Below are positions 1 to 9,361 of a stretch of DNA of 64,000 nt, in pieces; within the stretch, counting starts at the first letter, position 1; every line of letters starts with the position of its first letter. The translations under genes were made by a program, and so were the position numbers. The notes beneath the pieces are model-generated. The model ran no database searches and was not told the DNA's origin. It saw nothing but the letters and a program-made list of their open reading frames with translations. Origin of the DNA: G963668605 sp963668605. GTDB taxonomy: Bacteria; Acidobacteriota; Terriglobia; Bryobacterales; Bryobacteraceae. The stretch spans positions 4,092,001 to 4,156,000 of the forward strand of contig OY764903.1 of NCBI GenBank assembly GCA_963668605.1. The letters run 5' to 3'.

Positions 1-924
1 TACATCGCTTTCGGTCAGTTCACCAAGGATAAGCGCACGGAGGCGACGGTGGTGGCGACAGTGGAGACTCCGCCAGTCGCGCCGTCCGGTCCCACGCTGT
101 TGCGCTCCGGCGTTCCTGCAACTTTTTCGCTGCCTGCTGTAGATAGCCCCACACTCTACACCGGCGATTATGGCTTCCGCATCACGGTTCCGGAGGGCGC
201 GACGAGTCTCAACGTGCGCCTGAACACGACGACTCCGAATGTCGATCTCGATCTCTACGTTCGCGCCGATGCCGATCTCGATCTGGCCGATGGACAGGTG
301 CTGGCCGACTTCTATTCGGAATCGGATTCGGGCAATGAATCGATCACGATAACGCGCACCTCCAGTCCGCAGCTCAAACCCGGCACCTACTTCATCGGGC
401 TCGGCGTATTTGCACAGGGCATTGTGACCTCAGGAATCGTGACGGCGACGGTCGAGCGCGCCCCCGGCGCCGCGCCGTCCGATGGAAGCCAACTTGTGAC
501 TATCGGCCAACCCGCGCGCTATTCGTTTCCGGCGGTGACGAGCGGGACGCTATTCACCGGCAGTTCGATGTACCGGCTCGAGGCCGTCAACATCAACAGG
601 CTCGAAATCCGCATCAATACCGATACGCCGGGGGCGGACGTCGATCTGTTTGTGCGATACGGACTGCCGCCGACCGTGGAGAGCGGCCGTGTGGTGGCCG
701 ATTTCAGTTCCACCGGCGACACCGGCGACGAACTGGTCGTGCTCCAGCCCGGGGCGGGTTCGCCGCTGCGCACGGGCGTGTACTACATCGCGATGGCCGT
801 CTTCACCAAGGACACACCGGTCACGGGAACACTGCTGGTGACAGAGGGGCTGGTACATACCGAGGCGGCGCTCGAATCGAAGCGCACGGTCTGGAAGCGG
901 GTCGAGCGGTTAGTTGATTGGTGA
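1..924 (+). CDS. Secreted protein with pre-peptidase C-terminal (PPC) repeats, 5' end missing
   Basis: The frame is open from base 1, so the gene begins upstream of the window; the GTG at 49 is only an internal codon. What remains is the end of one beta-sandwich repeat followed by two more of about 110-120 residues. Each repeat has the PPC pattern: a Phe-rich opening (ATFSLPAV, ARYSFPAV), a 'VDLDLYVR' or 'VDLFVRYG' strand, a 'DSGNES' or 'DTGDEL' turn, and a closing 'GTYFIGL' or 'GVYYIAMAVF' strand. The first visible residues, YIAFGQFTKD, are the end of an earlier repeat. PPC domains normally sit at the C-terminus of secreted proteases or other exported enzymes and aid secretion or substrate binding. 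The catalytic part, if any, lies outside the window, so the enzyme type cannot be named. Confidence 0.75.
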   Translation, partial: YIAFGQFTKDKRTEATVVATVETPPVAPSGPTLLRSGVPATFSLPAVDSPTLYTGDYGFRITVPEGATSLNVRLNTTTPNVDLDLYVRADADLDLADGQVLADFYSESDSGNESITITRTSSPQLKPGTYFIGLGVFAQGIVTSGIVTATVERAPGAAPSDGSQLVTIGQPARYSFPAVTSGTLFTGSSMYRLEAVNINRLEIRINTDTPGADVDLFVRYGLPPTVESGRVVADFSSTGDTGDELVVLQPGAGSPLRTGVYYIAMAVFTKDTPVTGTLLVTEGLVHTEAALESKRTVWKRVERLVDW

Positions 925-1125
925 TTTAGTTGATTGGTGACTTGTTTTTTGGGTGACTTGGTTGTTTGGTGACTTGGTGGCGTGATCTGGCTGGTGAATG
1001 GTGTTGGTGAGAGACGGAGCACCCAACCGAGAAACTAATCAACCAGACAACCAATCAACCAGTCAAGCAACCAAGCAACCAAGCAACCAACCATCAACCA
1101 AGCCACCAACCAGAGATAATAGAGG
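905..1125. repeat. Low-complexity TTGGTTG / CAACCAA imperfect inverted repeat
   Basis: From about 905 to 985 the plus strand is a run of degenerate 'gttgattggt' and 'gacttggttg' units. From about 1021 to 1112 it is a run of 'caaccaa', 'caatcaacc' and 'caagcaacc' units, which are the reverse complement of the first run. The two arms can fold into a long imperfect hairpin with a loop near 990-1020. The region fills the whole gap between the PPC protein and shc. It could act as a transcription barrier, a structured leader for shc, or simply be a slippage-grown repeat. I know of no named family for it. Confidence 0.7.
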
Positions 1126-1127
1126 GG

Positions 1128-3083
1128 ATGAGATTTGATGACTTGAAACCTGCGGCGGTGCGCCACACACGCAGGGTGGCGCCGGGAGTAGTAGCCGAAA
1201 ATCCAGCATTGCGTGAAGCAGCCCGGAAGACGCTGCAACGTTCCGGCAAGGCGCTATTGGAGGTTCGTGACCGCGAAGGCTACTGGCGCGGCGATCTGAA
1301 GGCCGACACGACGCTCGAATCCGACTACGTACTGCTGCAATTGTGGTTGCATCCGCCGGTGGACGGCATTTGGAATCCGCCTACGCGACCGAGAATTCAG
1401 AAAGCCGCGCAATCGATTCTCGATCGCCAACTGCCGGACGGCGGCTTCAACATTTACCCTCACGGTCCAGCCGAGATCAGTGCTTGCGTGAAGGCGTATA
1501 CTGCCCTGAAGCTAGCGGGCATCGATCCGCAAGGTCCGCAGATGACGCTGGCGCGCGACTGCATTCTCAAGCTCGGCGGCGTACAGGCGGCCAACAGCTA
1601 CGCCAAGATCAACCTCAGCCTATTCGATCTATTTCCCCATGAGCACGTGCCTTCTGTGCCGCCCGAACTGATTTTGCTGCCGGGCGATGCGCTCTACGAA
1701 ATGTCCTCCTGGACGCGTGCAATCGTGGTTCCGCTCTCGATCGTCCAGGCTCTGCGCAAGCCGCGTTCGCTACCCGCGGGATTCAGCCTCTCCGAGATTT
1801 TTTCCGATGCGCCGCTGAAGTCGGAGATGAGCATCCGTCCTAACTGGCGCAACTTTTTCCACTGGCTGGACCGCGCGCTGAAGGTCTGGAACAAGCGCGC
1901 CGTCAAGCAGATTCGCGCCTGGGCCGTGCGCGAGGCCGAACACTGGATTCTCGACCGCACGCGGCACTCCGAGGGACTCGGCGCAATTTACCCGGCGATG
2001 ATGTATTCCATCATGGCACTCGACGCTTTGGGCTACGGCAACGATCATCCAGACTTGCTCGATGCCGTGCATCAGTTCGAATCGCTGCTCATCGAGACCG
2101 AGGACCGTTTCTATTTTCAGCCCTGCGTCTCGCCGGTGTGGGATACGGCAATCGCGGCTTTCGCGTTGGGCGAAGCGGGCGCGGCACGGCCCGAGGATCT
2201 GGTGGCCAGCGCGGACTGGCTGATTACCAAAGAGGTGCGCCGCAAGGGCGACTGGTCGATCAAGCGCCCGAAGCTCGAACCTTCCGGGTGGTACTTTGAG
2301 TTCGCCAACGAATACTACCCCGATGTCGACGACACCGCGCAGGTGCTGCTCGCCTTCGAACACGCCCGGGGCAGCGATCCGGAACGCCAGCAGCGTTGCG
2401 TTCGTCGCGCCGTCAACTGGCTGTTAGGAATGCAGTCGCGCGATGGCGGCTGGGCCGCGTTCGATGTCGACAACGATCTCGAACTCCTCAACCAGATACC
2501 TTTCGCCGATCACAACGCGATGCTCGACCCGACGTGTCCGGACATCACGGGACGCGTCATGGAGGCGTTGATCCGCAGCGGTGTGGACAAGGACAGCCCG
2601 GCGATTCAGCGCGCCGCCGAGTATCTAATTACGCAGCAGACGGAGCCGGGCTGCTGGTACGGCCGCTGGGGCGTGAACTACGTCTACGGGTCGTTTCTGG
2701 CCATGCGGGGATTAAGCCGCGTGGGCGGCGCCAAGGCGCAGGAGGCCGTGCGCAGAGGCGCACAATGGCTGCGCTCCGTGCAGCAGCAGGATGGTGGATG
2801 GGGCGAGAGTTGCGCCAGCTATAATGTCGACGCGTACGTACCGGCGCCGAGCACTCCTTCGCAAACGGCATGGGCGATTCTCGGCCTGATTGCGGCCGGC
2901 GAGCGCGGCAGCGATGCCGTCCGCCGGGGCATTCAGTTTCTGATCGAGCGTCAGGGCGAGGATGGATTATGGCACGATGATCTCGCAACGGGCACGGGCT
3001 TTCCCTGCGTTTTCTACCTGTCGTACAGTCTATACAGCAAGTATTTCCCGGTGCTAGCGTTGGGCTCTTATCTTAAGACGTAG
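1128..3083 (+). CDS. shc: Squalene-hopene cyclase
   Basis: Cyclises squalene to hopene or diplopterol, the base of hopanoid membrane lipids; the enzyme is a monotopic membrane protein. The protein is 651 aa, normal for the family. The catalytic Asp motif DVDDTA is at residues 399-402, and several QW repeats are visible (RQLPDGGFN, QSRDGGWAAF, QQQDGGWGES, RQGEDGLW). The early 'GYWRGDL' and the terminal 'FYLSYSLYSKYFPVLAL' also match the family. The ATG at 1128 follows AGAGGGG with almost no spacing, so the true start could be a few codons downstream; the N-terminal 20 residues are not conserved in character. No other hopanoid gene (hpn) is nearby. The last 16 bp overlap the 3' end of the convergent PEP-CTERM gene. 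Confidence 0.95.
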   Translation: MRFDDLKPAAVRHTRRVAPGVVAENPALREAARKTLQRSGKALLEVRDREGYWRGDLKADTTLESDYVLLQLWLHPPVDGIWNPPTRPRIQKAAQSILDRQLPDGGFNIYPHGPAEISACVKAYTALKLAGIDPQGPQMTLARDCILKLGGVQAANSYAKINLSLFDLFPHEHVPSVPPELILLPGDALYEMSSWTRAIVVPLSIVQALRKPRSLPAGFSLSEIFSDAPLKSEMSIRPNWRNFFHWLDRALKVWNKRAVKQIRAWAVREAEHWILDRTRHSEGLGAIYPAMMYSIMALDALGYGNDHPDLLDAVHQFESLLIETEDRFYFQPCVSPVWDTAIAAFALGEAGAARPEDLVASADWLITKEVRRKGDWSIKRPKLEPSGWYFEFANEYYPDVDDTAQVLLAFEHARGSDPERQQRCVRRAVNWLLGMQSRDGGWAAFDVDNDLELLNQIPFADHNAMLDPTCPDITGRVMEALIRSGVDKDSPAIQRAAEYLITQQTEPGCWYGRWGVNYVYGSFLAMRGLSRVGGAKAQEAVRRGAQWLRSVQQQDGGWGESCASYNVDAYVPAPSTPSQTAWAILGLIAAGERGSDAVRRGIQFLIERQGEDGLWHDDLATGTGFPCVFYLSYSLYSKYFPVLALGSYLKT

Positions 3084-3817
3084 CGGCGCAACACGCCGAG
3101 TCCGGCCAAACCGAGAGCGAGCATTGTGAACGCCGCCGGCTCGGGAATCGGCGAATTCAGTTCATACGTAGCAGTCATCGCACCCGAGTTGTCGGTATAG
3201 GTGGTGGGATGCCCTTGAAAATTGTAGCCGTCGACAACACCGAGATACAGGAACAGCGCCTTTCCGGGAATTTGGAACTCCTGCAGGACGTTGCCGCTGG
3301 TCCTTCCGTCTCCGACAAAAAAGATCTGTCCAATGACAGGGCTCAAGCTAGTGAACTGATCCGTGATCGTTCCGGCGTCGGAGAAATCGAGCGCTGCGGG
3401 AGCCGCCAACGGAAGCGACGAACCAACGAACACTCCAGCCAGAAACATAACGCGGTTGTCGTGACGGATGGCAGAGTAATTATTGTGGGATTCCAGGTTG
3501 GTGCCCGTGTGAAAGGCGTCGGATGGTTGGTAAAGGCCGTCCGGCCCGACATTCTGCGCGGGCGGGTAGTCCGGCATGTAAGACCACGCGCCGGCAACTG
3601 AGAGAAAACGGATCGACGTCGCACCCGGATAGGCAGTAAGATCGATTCCGGCCGGAAAGAGCCCTTCGTCCGGAATGATGTTTCCCGGGATTCCCATACC
3701 GGAGTAGAAGAGATTCGACTGTGCGTCAATGGTGATGACCGCGGCCGAAAGCGGACACACGAGGATGGCTAAAGCGATTAGGATGAGTCCGGGCCGGGCC
3801 GGTGATGCAGTATTCAT
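3068..3817 (-). CDS. PEP-CTERM sorting-domain protein
   Basis: Exported protein of 249 aa. The N-terminus from the chosen ATG at 3817 is a signal peptide (hydrophobic LILIALAILVCPLSAA). The C-terminus is a classic PEP-CTERM tail: 'PIPEPAAFTMLALGLAGLGVL' region with the PEP motif, one transmembrane helix and a basic end (RRYVLR). Such tails are processed by exosortase and usually anchor or export proteins linked to exopolysaccharide or biofilm. An in-frame ATG 30 bp upstream exists, but GGAGGAG lies just before 3817, which decides the start. The mature part resembles no enzyme I recognise. It converges on shc with a 16-bp overlap. No exosortase gene is in the window. Confidence 0.85.
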   Translation of the reverse strand: MNTASPARPGLILIALAILVCPLSAAVITIDAQSNLFYSGMGIPGNIIPDEGLFPAGIDLTAYPGATSIRFLSVAGAWSYMPDYPPAQNVGPDGLYQPSDAFHTGTNLESHNNYSAIRHDNRVMFLAGVFVGSSLPLAAPAALDFSDAGTITDQFTSLSPVIGQIFFVGDGRTSGNVLQEFQIPGKALFLYLGVVDGYNFQGHPTTYTDNSGAMTATYELNSPIPEPAAFTMLALGLAGLGVLRRYVLR

Positions 3818-3884
3818 GGCTCCTCCGACACCCAACTCCCACTGCAAATAAGAGTCGAGCGCCTGGAATTCACTCTATCATAAA

Positions 3885-3923
3885 AAACAGGAGAGGCGAA
3901 CCTGAAATTCGCCTCTCCTGTTT
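3885..3923 (-). terminator. Rho-independent terminator of hppA
   Basis: A perfect 16-bp stem (3885-3900 with 3908-3923) closes a 7-nt loop. Read on the minus strand the hairpin is followed by TTTTTTAT. It lies 20 bp past the hppA stop codon and separates hppA from the PEP-CTERM gene downstream on the same strand. Confidence 0.9.
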
Positions 3924-3943
3924 GTAAAGCAACTGCGTAAGTA

Positions 3944-6439
3944 CTATTTGCCTTCGATGCGCATTCCGTAGAAGCTACGGTACACGAAAACCATCGAAAT
4001 AGCCAGAAACAGGGCCGAGAGGACAAAATTGAGCGTCGGTCCCTGCTGCGCTTTGAGGTTCACTGCGAGTTCGACGGCCAGGAGTCCGAAGAGTGTCGTG
4101 AACTTGATGATCGGATTCAACGCCACAGAACTCGTATCCTTGAACGGATCGCCCACCGTGTCGCCGACAACCACGGCCGCATGCAGGTCCGTGCCCTTGG
4201 CCTTCAACTCGGTCTCGACGACCTTTTTCGCGTTATCCCAGGCGCCGCCCGCGTTGGCCATGAAGATGGCCTGGAACAGACCGAAGATCGCGATCGAGAT
4301 CAGGTAGCCGATGAAGAAATACGGCTCCAGGAACGCGAACGCCAGCGTAGCAAAGAACACGGTCAGGAAGATATTGAGCGTGCCCTTCTGCGCGTACTGG
4401 GTGCAGATCTCTACGACCGCCTTGGAGTCGGCCACCGAAGCTTTCTCCGTGCTTTCGAGCTTGATGTTCTTCTTGATGAACTCCACGGCGCGGTAGGCGC
4501 CCGTGGATACGGCCTGACAGGAAGCACCGGTGAACCAGTAGATCACCGCGCCGCCAGCGATCAGTCCGAGCAGGAACGGCGGATGCAGGATCGAAAGGAA
4601 CTGCAGATATTCCGGCTGTAAGCCTTTCGTCAGCATGACGATGATCGAGAAGATCATCGTAGTTGCACCGACCACGGCGGTACCGATCAACACCGGCTTC
4701 GAGGTGGCCTTAAACGTATTGCCCGCGCCGTCGTTCTCTTCGAGATTGTCCTTGGCCGTCTCAAACTGCGGCGTGAAGCCAAAATCCTTCTCGATTTCCT
4801 TCGTGATGCCCGGCAGCGATTCGATAGTCGAGAGTTCGAAGACGGACTGCGCGTTGTCGGTCACCGGACCGTAGCTGTCCACGGCGATCGTCACTGGACC
4901 CATGCCGAGGAAACCGAACGCCACAAGACCAAACGCGAACACGGCCGGGGCGAGCATCATTCCGCCGATGAACAGGGTGCTGACCCCGTAGGCAGCGCTC
5001 ATCAAGGCCAGAATCGCGAAGCCGAGCCAGTACGCGCTGAAGTTGCCGGCCACAAAGCCCGACAGGATGCAGAGCGAAGCGCCGCCTTCGCGCGCGGAAC
5101 TGACGATCTCACGGACATGCCGCGAATCGGTCGATGTGAAGACTTTGACGAACTCGGGGATGATTGCGCCCGCGAGCGTGCCGCAGGTGATCACGGAAGC
5201 GAGCTTCCACCACATATCGGTGTCGCCGCCAAGAACCGGAATCATAAAGTAACTGACGACGTAAGTGAGCGCCACCGAGAGGATCGAGGTGAGCCACACC
5301 AGCGAGGTGAGCGGAGCCTCGAAGTTCATCTTATCGACGTTGGCGTACTTTGCCTTGGCGATCGCGGAATTGATGAAGTAGCTGGCGCCCGAAGCGGCCA
5401 TCATCATAACGCGCATCGTGAAGATCCACACCAGAAGCTGAACCTGAACCACCGGGTCCTTAACGGCAAGCAGGATGAAGCTGACCAGAGCGACGCCGGT
5501 AACACCGTAGGTCTCGAAACCGTCAGCCGACGGTCCAACCGAGTCGCCTGCGTTGTCGCCCACGCAATCCGCGATGACGCCCGGGTTGCGCGCGTCGTCT
5601 TCCTTGATCTTGAACACGATTTTCATCAGATCGGCGCCGATGTCGGCGATCTTGGTGAAGATACCGCCCGCAACACGAAGCGCGGAAGCGCCGAGCGATT
5701 CACCGATCGCGAAACCGATGAAGCACGAACCGGCCAGATCGCCGGGGATGAAGAGCAGAATGCAGAGCATGATCAGCAGTTCGACCGAGATCAGCAACAT
5801 GCCGATGCTCATGCCGGCCTGCAACGGGATGTCGTAGCAAGGGTACGGCTTGCCGCGCAGTGCGGCAAAAGCAGTGCGGGAGTTGGCGAACGTATTCACG
5901 CGCATGCCGAAAGCCGCAACCGCATAGCTGCCCAGAATACCGACGATGCTGAAGAGCAGAATCACAACTACCTTGAAGGCCGAGAAGCTCTGCAGAAAGC
6001 CGAAGTAGAACACGATGATCGCGCCGATAAAGCACTCGAGAATCACCAGGAACTTGCCCTGTGTCTGCAAGTAGGTCTTGCAGGTTTCATAGATCAGTTC
6101 GGAGACTTCCAGCATCGAGCTATGCACGGGCATATTCTTTAGGCGGGAATAGATGATCATGCCGAAGACCATCCCGAGCGCACTGGCGATCAAGCCGATC
6201 ATCAACAGCGTGCCGCCGGGGATACCGCCGAGAAAGACTGCCGTGTTCAGGTCGGGCAGTACGAGGTTTGCCTCGCCGCCGCCCTGGTGCTGACCCTCAG
6301 CCATCATGGGCGCGACAAAAAAGACCATTAGCAGCAGGGGCAGGATCACGCGAAGACAAGCGGCCATTCGCGCGGACCTTCCTGATTTACGGGAAGCGGC
6401 CGGCCGCTGTGCAGCGGACCTGGCATCACTACTCAACAT
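3944..6439 (-). CDS. hppA: Membrane-bound proton-translocating pyrophosphatase, K+-independent type
   Basis: Hydrolyses pyrophosphate and pumps protons across the membrane through about 16 helices. The product is 831 aa from the ATG at 6439, which has AGGAGG seven bases upstream; a longer frame reaches 6577 but its extra residues look like leader sequence. An N-terminal hydrophobic segment after the basic SGRSARMAACL stretch suggests a signal-like extension. Substrate-binding motifs are present around residues 262-305 (DIGADL, EDDARNPGVIAD, CVGDNAGD, GPSADGFETYG) and near the C-terminus (DNAKK, GDTVGDPFKDT). The GNTFKATSK motif near residue 573 has Lys where potassium-dependent enzymes have Ala, so the pump should be potassium-independent. 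The loop after DIGADL is one residue shorter than in common enzymes and lacks the usual VGKVE. Confidence 0.93.
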   Translation of the reverse strand: MLSSDARSAAQRPAASRKSGRSARMAACLRVILPLLLMVFFVAPMMAEGQHQGGGEANLVLPDLNTAVFLGGIPGGTLLMIGLIASALGMVFGMIIYSRLKNMPVHSSMLEVSELIYETCKTYLQTQGKFLVILECFIGAIIVFYFGFLQSFSAFKVVVILLFSIVGILGSYAVAAFGMRVNTFANSRTAFAALRGKPYPCYDIPLQAGMSIGMLLISVELLIMLCILLFIPGDLAGSCFIGFAIGESLGASALRVAGGIFTKIADIGADLMKIVFKIKEDDARNPGVIADCVGDNAGDSVGPSADGFETYGVTGVALVSFILLAVKDPVVQVQLLVWIFTMRVMMMAASGASYFINSAIAKAKYANVDKMNFEAPLTSLVWLTSILSVALTYVVSYFMIPVLGGDTDMWWKLASVITCGTLAGAIIPEFVKVFTSTDSRHVREIVSSAREGGASLCILSGFVAGNFSAYWLGFAILALMSAAYGVSTLFIGGMMLAPAVFAFGLVAFGFLGMGPVTIAVDSYGPVTDNAQSVFELSTIESLPGITKEIEKDFGFTPQFETAKDNLEENDGAGNTFKATSKPVLIGTAVVGATTMIFSIIVMLTKGLQPEYLQFLSILHPPFLLGLIAGGAVIYWFTGASCQAVSTGAYRAVEFIKKNIKLESTEKASVADSKAVVEICTQYAQKGTLNIFLTVFFATLAFAFLEPYFFIGYLISIAIFGLFQAIFMANAGGAWDNAKKVVETELKAKGTDLHAAVVVGDTVGDPFKDTSSVALNPIIKFTTLFGLLAVELAVNLKAQQGPTLNFVLSALFLAISMVFVYRSFYGMRIEGK

Positions 6440-6704
6440 CTTAGAATATCCTCCTGGGATTTCTGGGTTTTTCCCTCTGGCGTTGGACCTTTTCACTGAG
6501 GGGCAAGAGATCAGAAATTCGTTAAAGAATTGCGGCCCAACTAACACTATATAGGACGGGCGTATCGGAATCAACACGGCCCGGGCCTGATTCCATACCT
6601 GACGGTACGGTACATAGCCGGGATTTCGCGCCTCTGGTGCGAGGCTGCACGCGTACAGACCCCGCGATTACGGCGATGCTCTGAAGATCAGCGCGCCCAA
6701 AACT

Positions 6705-8090
6705 CTAGCGCCGCAGCACATCACTTTTTTCAGGTTGTGCCTGCGAAAGCGATTCCGGCAACTTGTCGAACTCCAACTTCGCCACCAGGACGGTGTTGGC
6801 CAGTTCGTTGACCGGAAGGTTGCGCAGGCGCAGATAGCCTTTCTGGCCGGCGTGATCGCTTGGCGCCATCTCCAGTGTGAAGTCCACCGGACGCCCCGTA
6901 TTCAGCAGGGTAACGCGCCGCGGCGCAATCGCCAGCGGTTTCAAATTGACCGCACTGCCCACCGGATCACGATGCAAATGCACGTACAGCGTGTTGCCCT
7001 TGCGAGTCAGCAGCACGCTCCGATTCGCCGTCAGATGCGAGGCCGGCGCCGTACCCTCAAGCGACTCCTTCACCGCGCTGTGCCACTTGCCGATGCGCCG
7101 CAATATCGACGCCGATTCTTCCGGGATCACGCCTTCGCCAGTCGGCCCGACATTCAGCAGGTAATTCGCATCACGCGCCAGGTACTTGTCGATGCTACGC
7201 AACAGGTGCCGGTCATCATAGAAATCTTCATTCTTGCGATAACCCCAGCTCTCCATGCCAACCGACTGACAGGCTTCCGTGCGGTGATCGAAACTTAAAG
7301 ACTCCTCGCCGCCCCGATCGTAATCGCGCTCCGGCGTTCCGAAATCGCCCTCGTCATAACCGCGGTTATTGATGACTGCCTTTGGCTGCAGTTTGCGGAT
7401 CATGTCGTTGATCGAAGGGTCGACGTGCTTATCCACGTTCATATCCCACCAAAAGCCATGGATCTCGCCGTAATTCGTGCACAGCTCGCGCACCTGCGCC
7501 TTGAGAAATTCGATGTACTTCATCAGGTTCGGATCATCACCCGCCTGCGGCGGCAGTTCATGATGGCGGCCCTGGTTCGGATAGTTCGGCTGGTGCCAGT
7601 CGGCAATTGAGTAGTACAGGCAGAGCGGCACATTGCGCCGCTGGCACGCACCGGCCAGCATCTTGATCACGTCCTTGCCGTAAGGCGTGTTCATCGTGTT
7701 GTACCTGGTCTGCTGCGTGTTCCAAAGGCAGAACCCGTCGTGGTGCTTGGTGGTCAGGCAGATGTACTTCATGCCGGCCTCCGCGGCGAGATCGAGCCAA
7801 GCGTCCGGATTGAACTTCACCGGATTCCACTTCTGCGCGAGCTTGACGTACTCTTTCCGCTCCACACGCGCGCGCCACTGTTCTTGTTCATGGAAGCCGT
7901 TGATCGAGTAAAGGCCCCAGTGCACGAACATCCCGAAACGCTTCTGAAACCACCAGTCGCGGCCATCGCCAAAGCGCGGAGCGAGTTTCGCAACCAGCGC
8001 GGGTTTGGCCGTCTGAGCGGACCCGGATTGCGGCATCAAAGGCAGCGCGGCGGAGGCGCCCAGGGCATGTACAAAGTTTCGTCGATTCAT
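6705..8090 (-). CDS. Alpha-L-fucosidase, GH29 family, Tat-exported
   Basis: Removes terminal alpha-L-fucose from glycans. The N-terminus has a twin-arginine signal (MNRRNFVHALGASAALPL). Family motifs follow in order: FGMFVHWGLYS near residue 52, YICLTTKHHDGFCLW near residue 110, and IHGFWWDMN near residue 210, where Asp216 is the expected nucleophile. The catalytic domain is followed by a beta-sandwich tail. The length of 461 aa is normal. A GGAAGG ribosome site lies just before the ATG. It stands alone between hppA and rlmI, but fits the polysaccharide-degrading character of the 15-31 kb region. Confidence in the family is high; the natural substrate is not known. Confidence 0.93.
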   Translation of the reverse strand: MNRRNFVHALGASAALPLMPQSGSAQTAKPALVAKLAPRFGDGRDWWFQKRFGMFVHWGLYSINGFHEQEQWRARVERKEYVKLAQKWNPVKFNPDAWLDLAAEAGMKYICLTTKHHDGFCLWNTQQTRYNTMNTPYGKDVIKMLAGACQRRNVPLCLYYSIADWHQPNYPNQGRHHELPPQAGDDPNLMKYIEFLKAQVRELCTNYGEIHGFWWDMNVDKHVDPSINDMIRKLQPKAVINNRGYDEGDFGTPERDYDRGGEESLSFDHRTEACQSVGMESWGYRKNEDFYDDRHLLRSIDKYLARDANYLLNVGPTGEGVIPEESASILRRIGKWHSAVKESLEGTAPASHLTANRSVLLTRKGNTLYVHLHRDPVGSAVNLKPLAIAPRRVTLLNTGRPVDFTLEMAPSDHAGQKGYLRLRNLPVNELANTVLVAKLEFDKLPESLSQAQPEKSDVLRR

Positions 8091-8182
8091 AAACCTTCCG
8101 GATGCGAGTCTACAACAAGAGCGTACGGGCGGGCAGCCTAGTCCTATCTAATGCAGGATGATCCTGAACGCGGGGCCGCTGC

Positions 8183-9355
8183 CTACATGACCTCAAGGAT
8201 CAGGCACTTCAAATAGTGCGTCTCCGGGACGGTCAGCAGGATGGGGTGATCCTTCGACTGCGTGCGCCGCTCGACCACGCGCAGCATACGTTTCGCGTCG
8301 AGCGCCGCGGCGGCCACGGCTTCGAGCAGTGCCGCTTCGCTCATGTGATGCGAGCAGGAGCACGTGGCCAGGATACCGCCGCGGTTCAGCAACCGCAACG
8401 CACGATAGTTGATCTCCTTGTAACCCCGCACGGCGCCTTCGAGGCCGGAACGCGACTTCGCAAAAGCGGGCGGATCGAGCACGATGGTCGAGAAGTGGCC
8501 CGGCGGAAAACCGTGCGAACTGAGCAGATCAAAAACATCGCCAGCGCGGAATTCGATATTGGCGATGCCGTTCGCCGCGGCATTGCTCCGCGCCGTGCTG
8601 AGCGCCTCCTCCGAACTATCCACCGCAAGAACATGCTCACAGCGACTCGCCATGTGCAGCGCGAAACCGCCCGTGCAGGTAAAGCAGTCCAGCGCACGTC
8701 CGTGCGCATGTCCGGCGACGGCCTGGTAATTCTCGCGCTGGTCGAGAAACACGCCGGTCTTCTGGCCTTTCAGCAGATTCGCTTCCCACTTCATGCCATT
8801 CATGGCGATGGGAACCGGCTGCGGAGCGTCGCCGCGCAACGTCGTGATCTCTAGCGGCAGCGACTCCTTCTGGCGAACTGGCGCGTCGTTGCGCGCTACG
8901 ATGCCCAGCGGATGAAACAGCTCTTCGAGACAATCCGCAATGGTCTCGCGCGCCGCATCCATGCCTTGGCTGAGAGTCTGCACGGCGAGGTAGTCCGCGT
9001 AGCGGTCGACGATCAGCCCGGGCAGGCGGTCAGCCTCGCTGTAGACCAGGCGGAAGGCGTCGCTGCCCTCGACCACTCGTTCGCGGAATTGAGCGGCCGC
9101 GCGAATGCGCTCGCGGAAGAAGGCGGCGTCGATGCTCTCGGTCTTGTCGCTGAGCATGCGCAGAGTGATCTGTGAAGTGGAGCTGTAGTGCGCCGTACCG
9201 AGTGTCCGGCCGCGTTGGTCGACGACCAGCACGGCGGCGCCGGGCGCGGCTTCGCCGCGATCCACGACATCACTCGAAAAAATCCAGGGATGACCGCAGG
9301 CGGCGCGTTCGACGGCCTTTCGGTTTACGACGACGGAGGGCATGGAGGCAGACAT
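8183..9355 (-). CDS. rlmI: Class I SAM-dependent rRNA (cytosine-5) methyltransferase, RlmI-like
   Basis: 390 aa with an N-terminal PUA domain (residues 1-80, including GHPWIFSSDV) and a C-terminal Rossmann methyltransferase. The SAM motif is DCFTCTGGFALHMA, and VLDPPAFAKS is the catalytic PPAF loop of the RlmI/YccW family, which methylates a cytosine in 23S rRNA. A Cys in CSCSHHMS is the probable second catalytic residue. The gene starts 6 bp after the NagX-like gene, with GAGGTGG from its stop region acting as ribosome site, so the two are probably co-transcribed. MPSVVV at 9343 is an alternative start. The exact target base is inferred from E. coli RlmI. Confidence 0.88.
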   Translation of the reverse strand: MSASMPSVVVNRKAVERAACGHPWIFSSDVVDRGEAAPGAAVLVVDQRGRTLGTAHYSSTSQITLRMLSDKTESIDAAFFRERIRAAAQFRERVVEGSDAFRLVYSEADRLPGLIVDRYADYLAVQTLSQGMDAARETIADCLEELFHPLGIVARNDAPVRQKESLPLEITTLRGDAPQPVPIAMNGMKWEANLLKGQKTGVFLDQRENYQAVAGHAHGRALDCFTCTGGFALHMASRCEHVLAVDSSEEALSTARSNAAANGIANIEFRAGDVFDLLSSHGFPPGHFSTIVLDPPAFAKSRSGLEGAVRGYKEINYRALRLLNRGGILATCSCSHHMSEAALLEAVAAAALDAKRMLRVVERRTQSKDHPILLTVPETHYLKCLILEVM

Positions 9356-9361
9356 TCCACC

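Noticed and set aside
5117..6142. 341-codon plus-strand frame
   Set aside because: Antisense to hppA; low-complexity polar sequence without domains.
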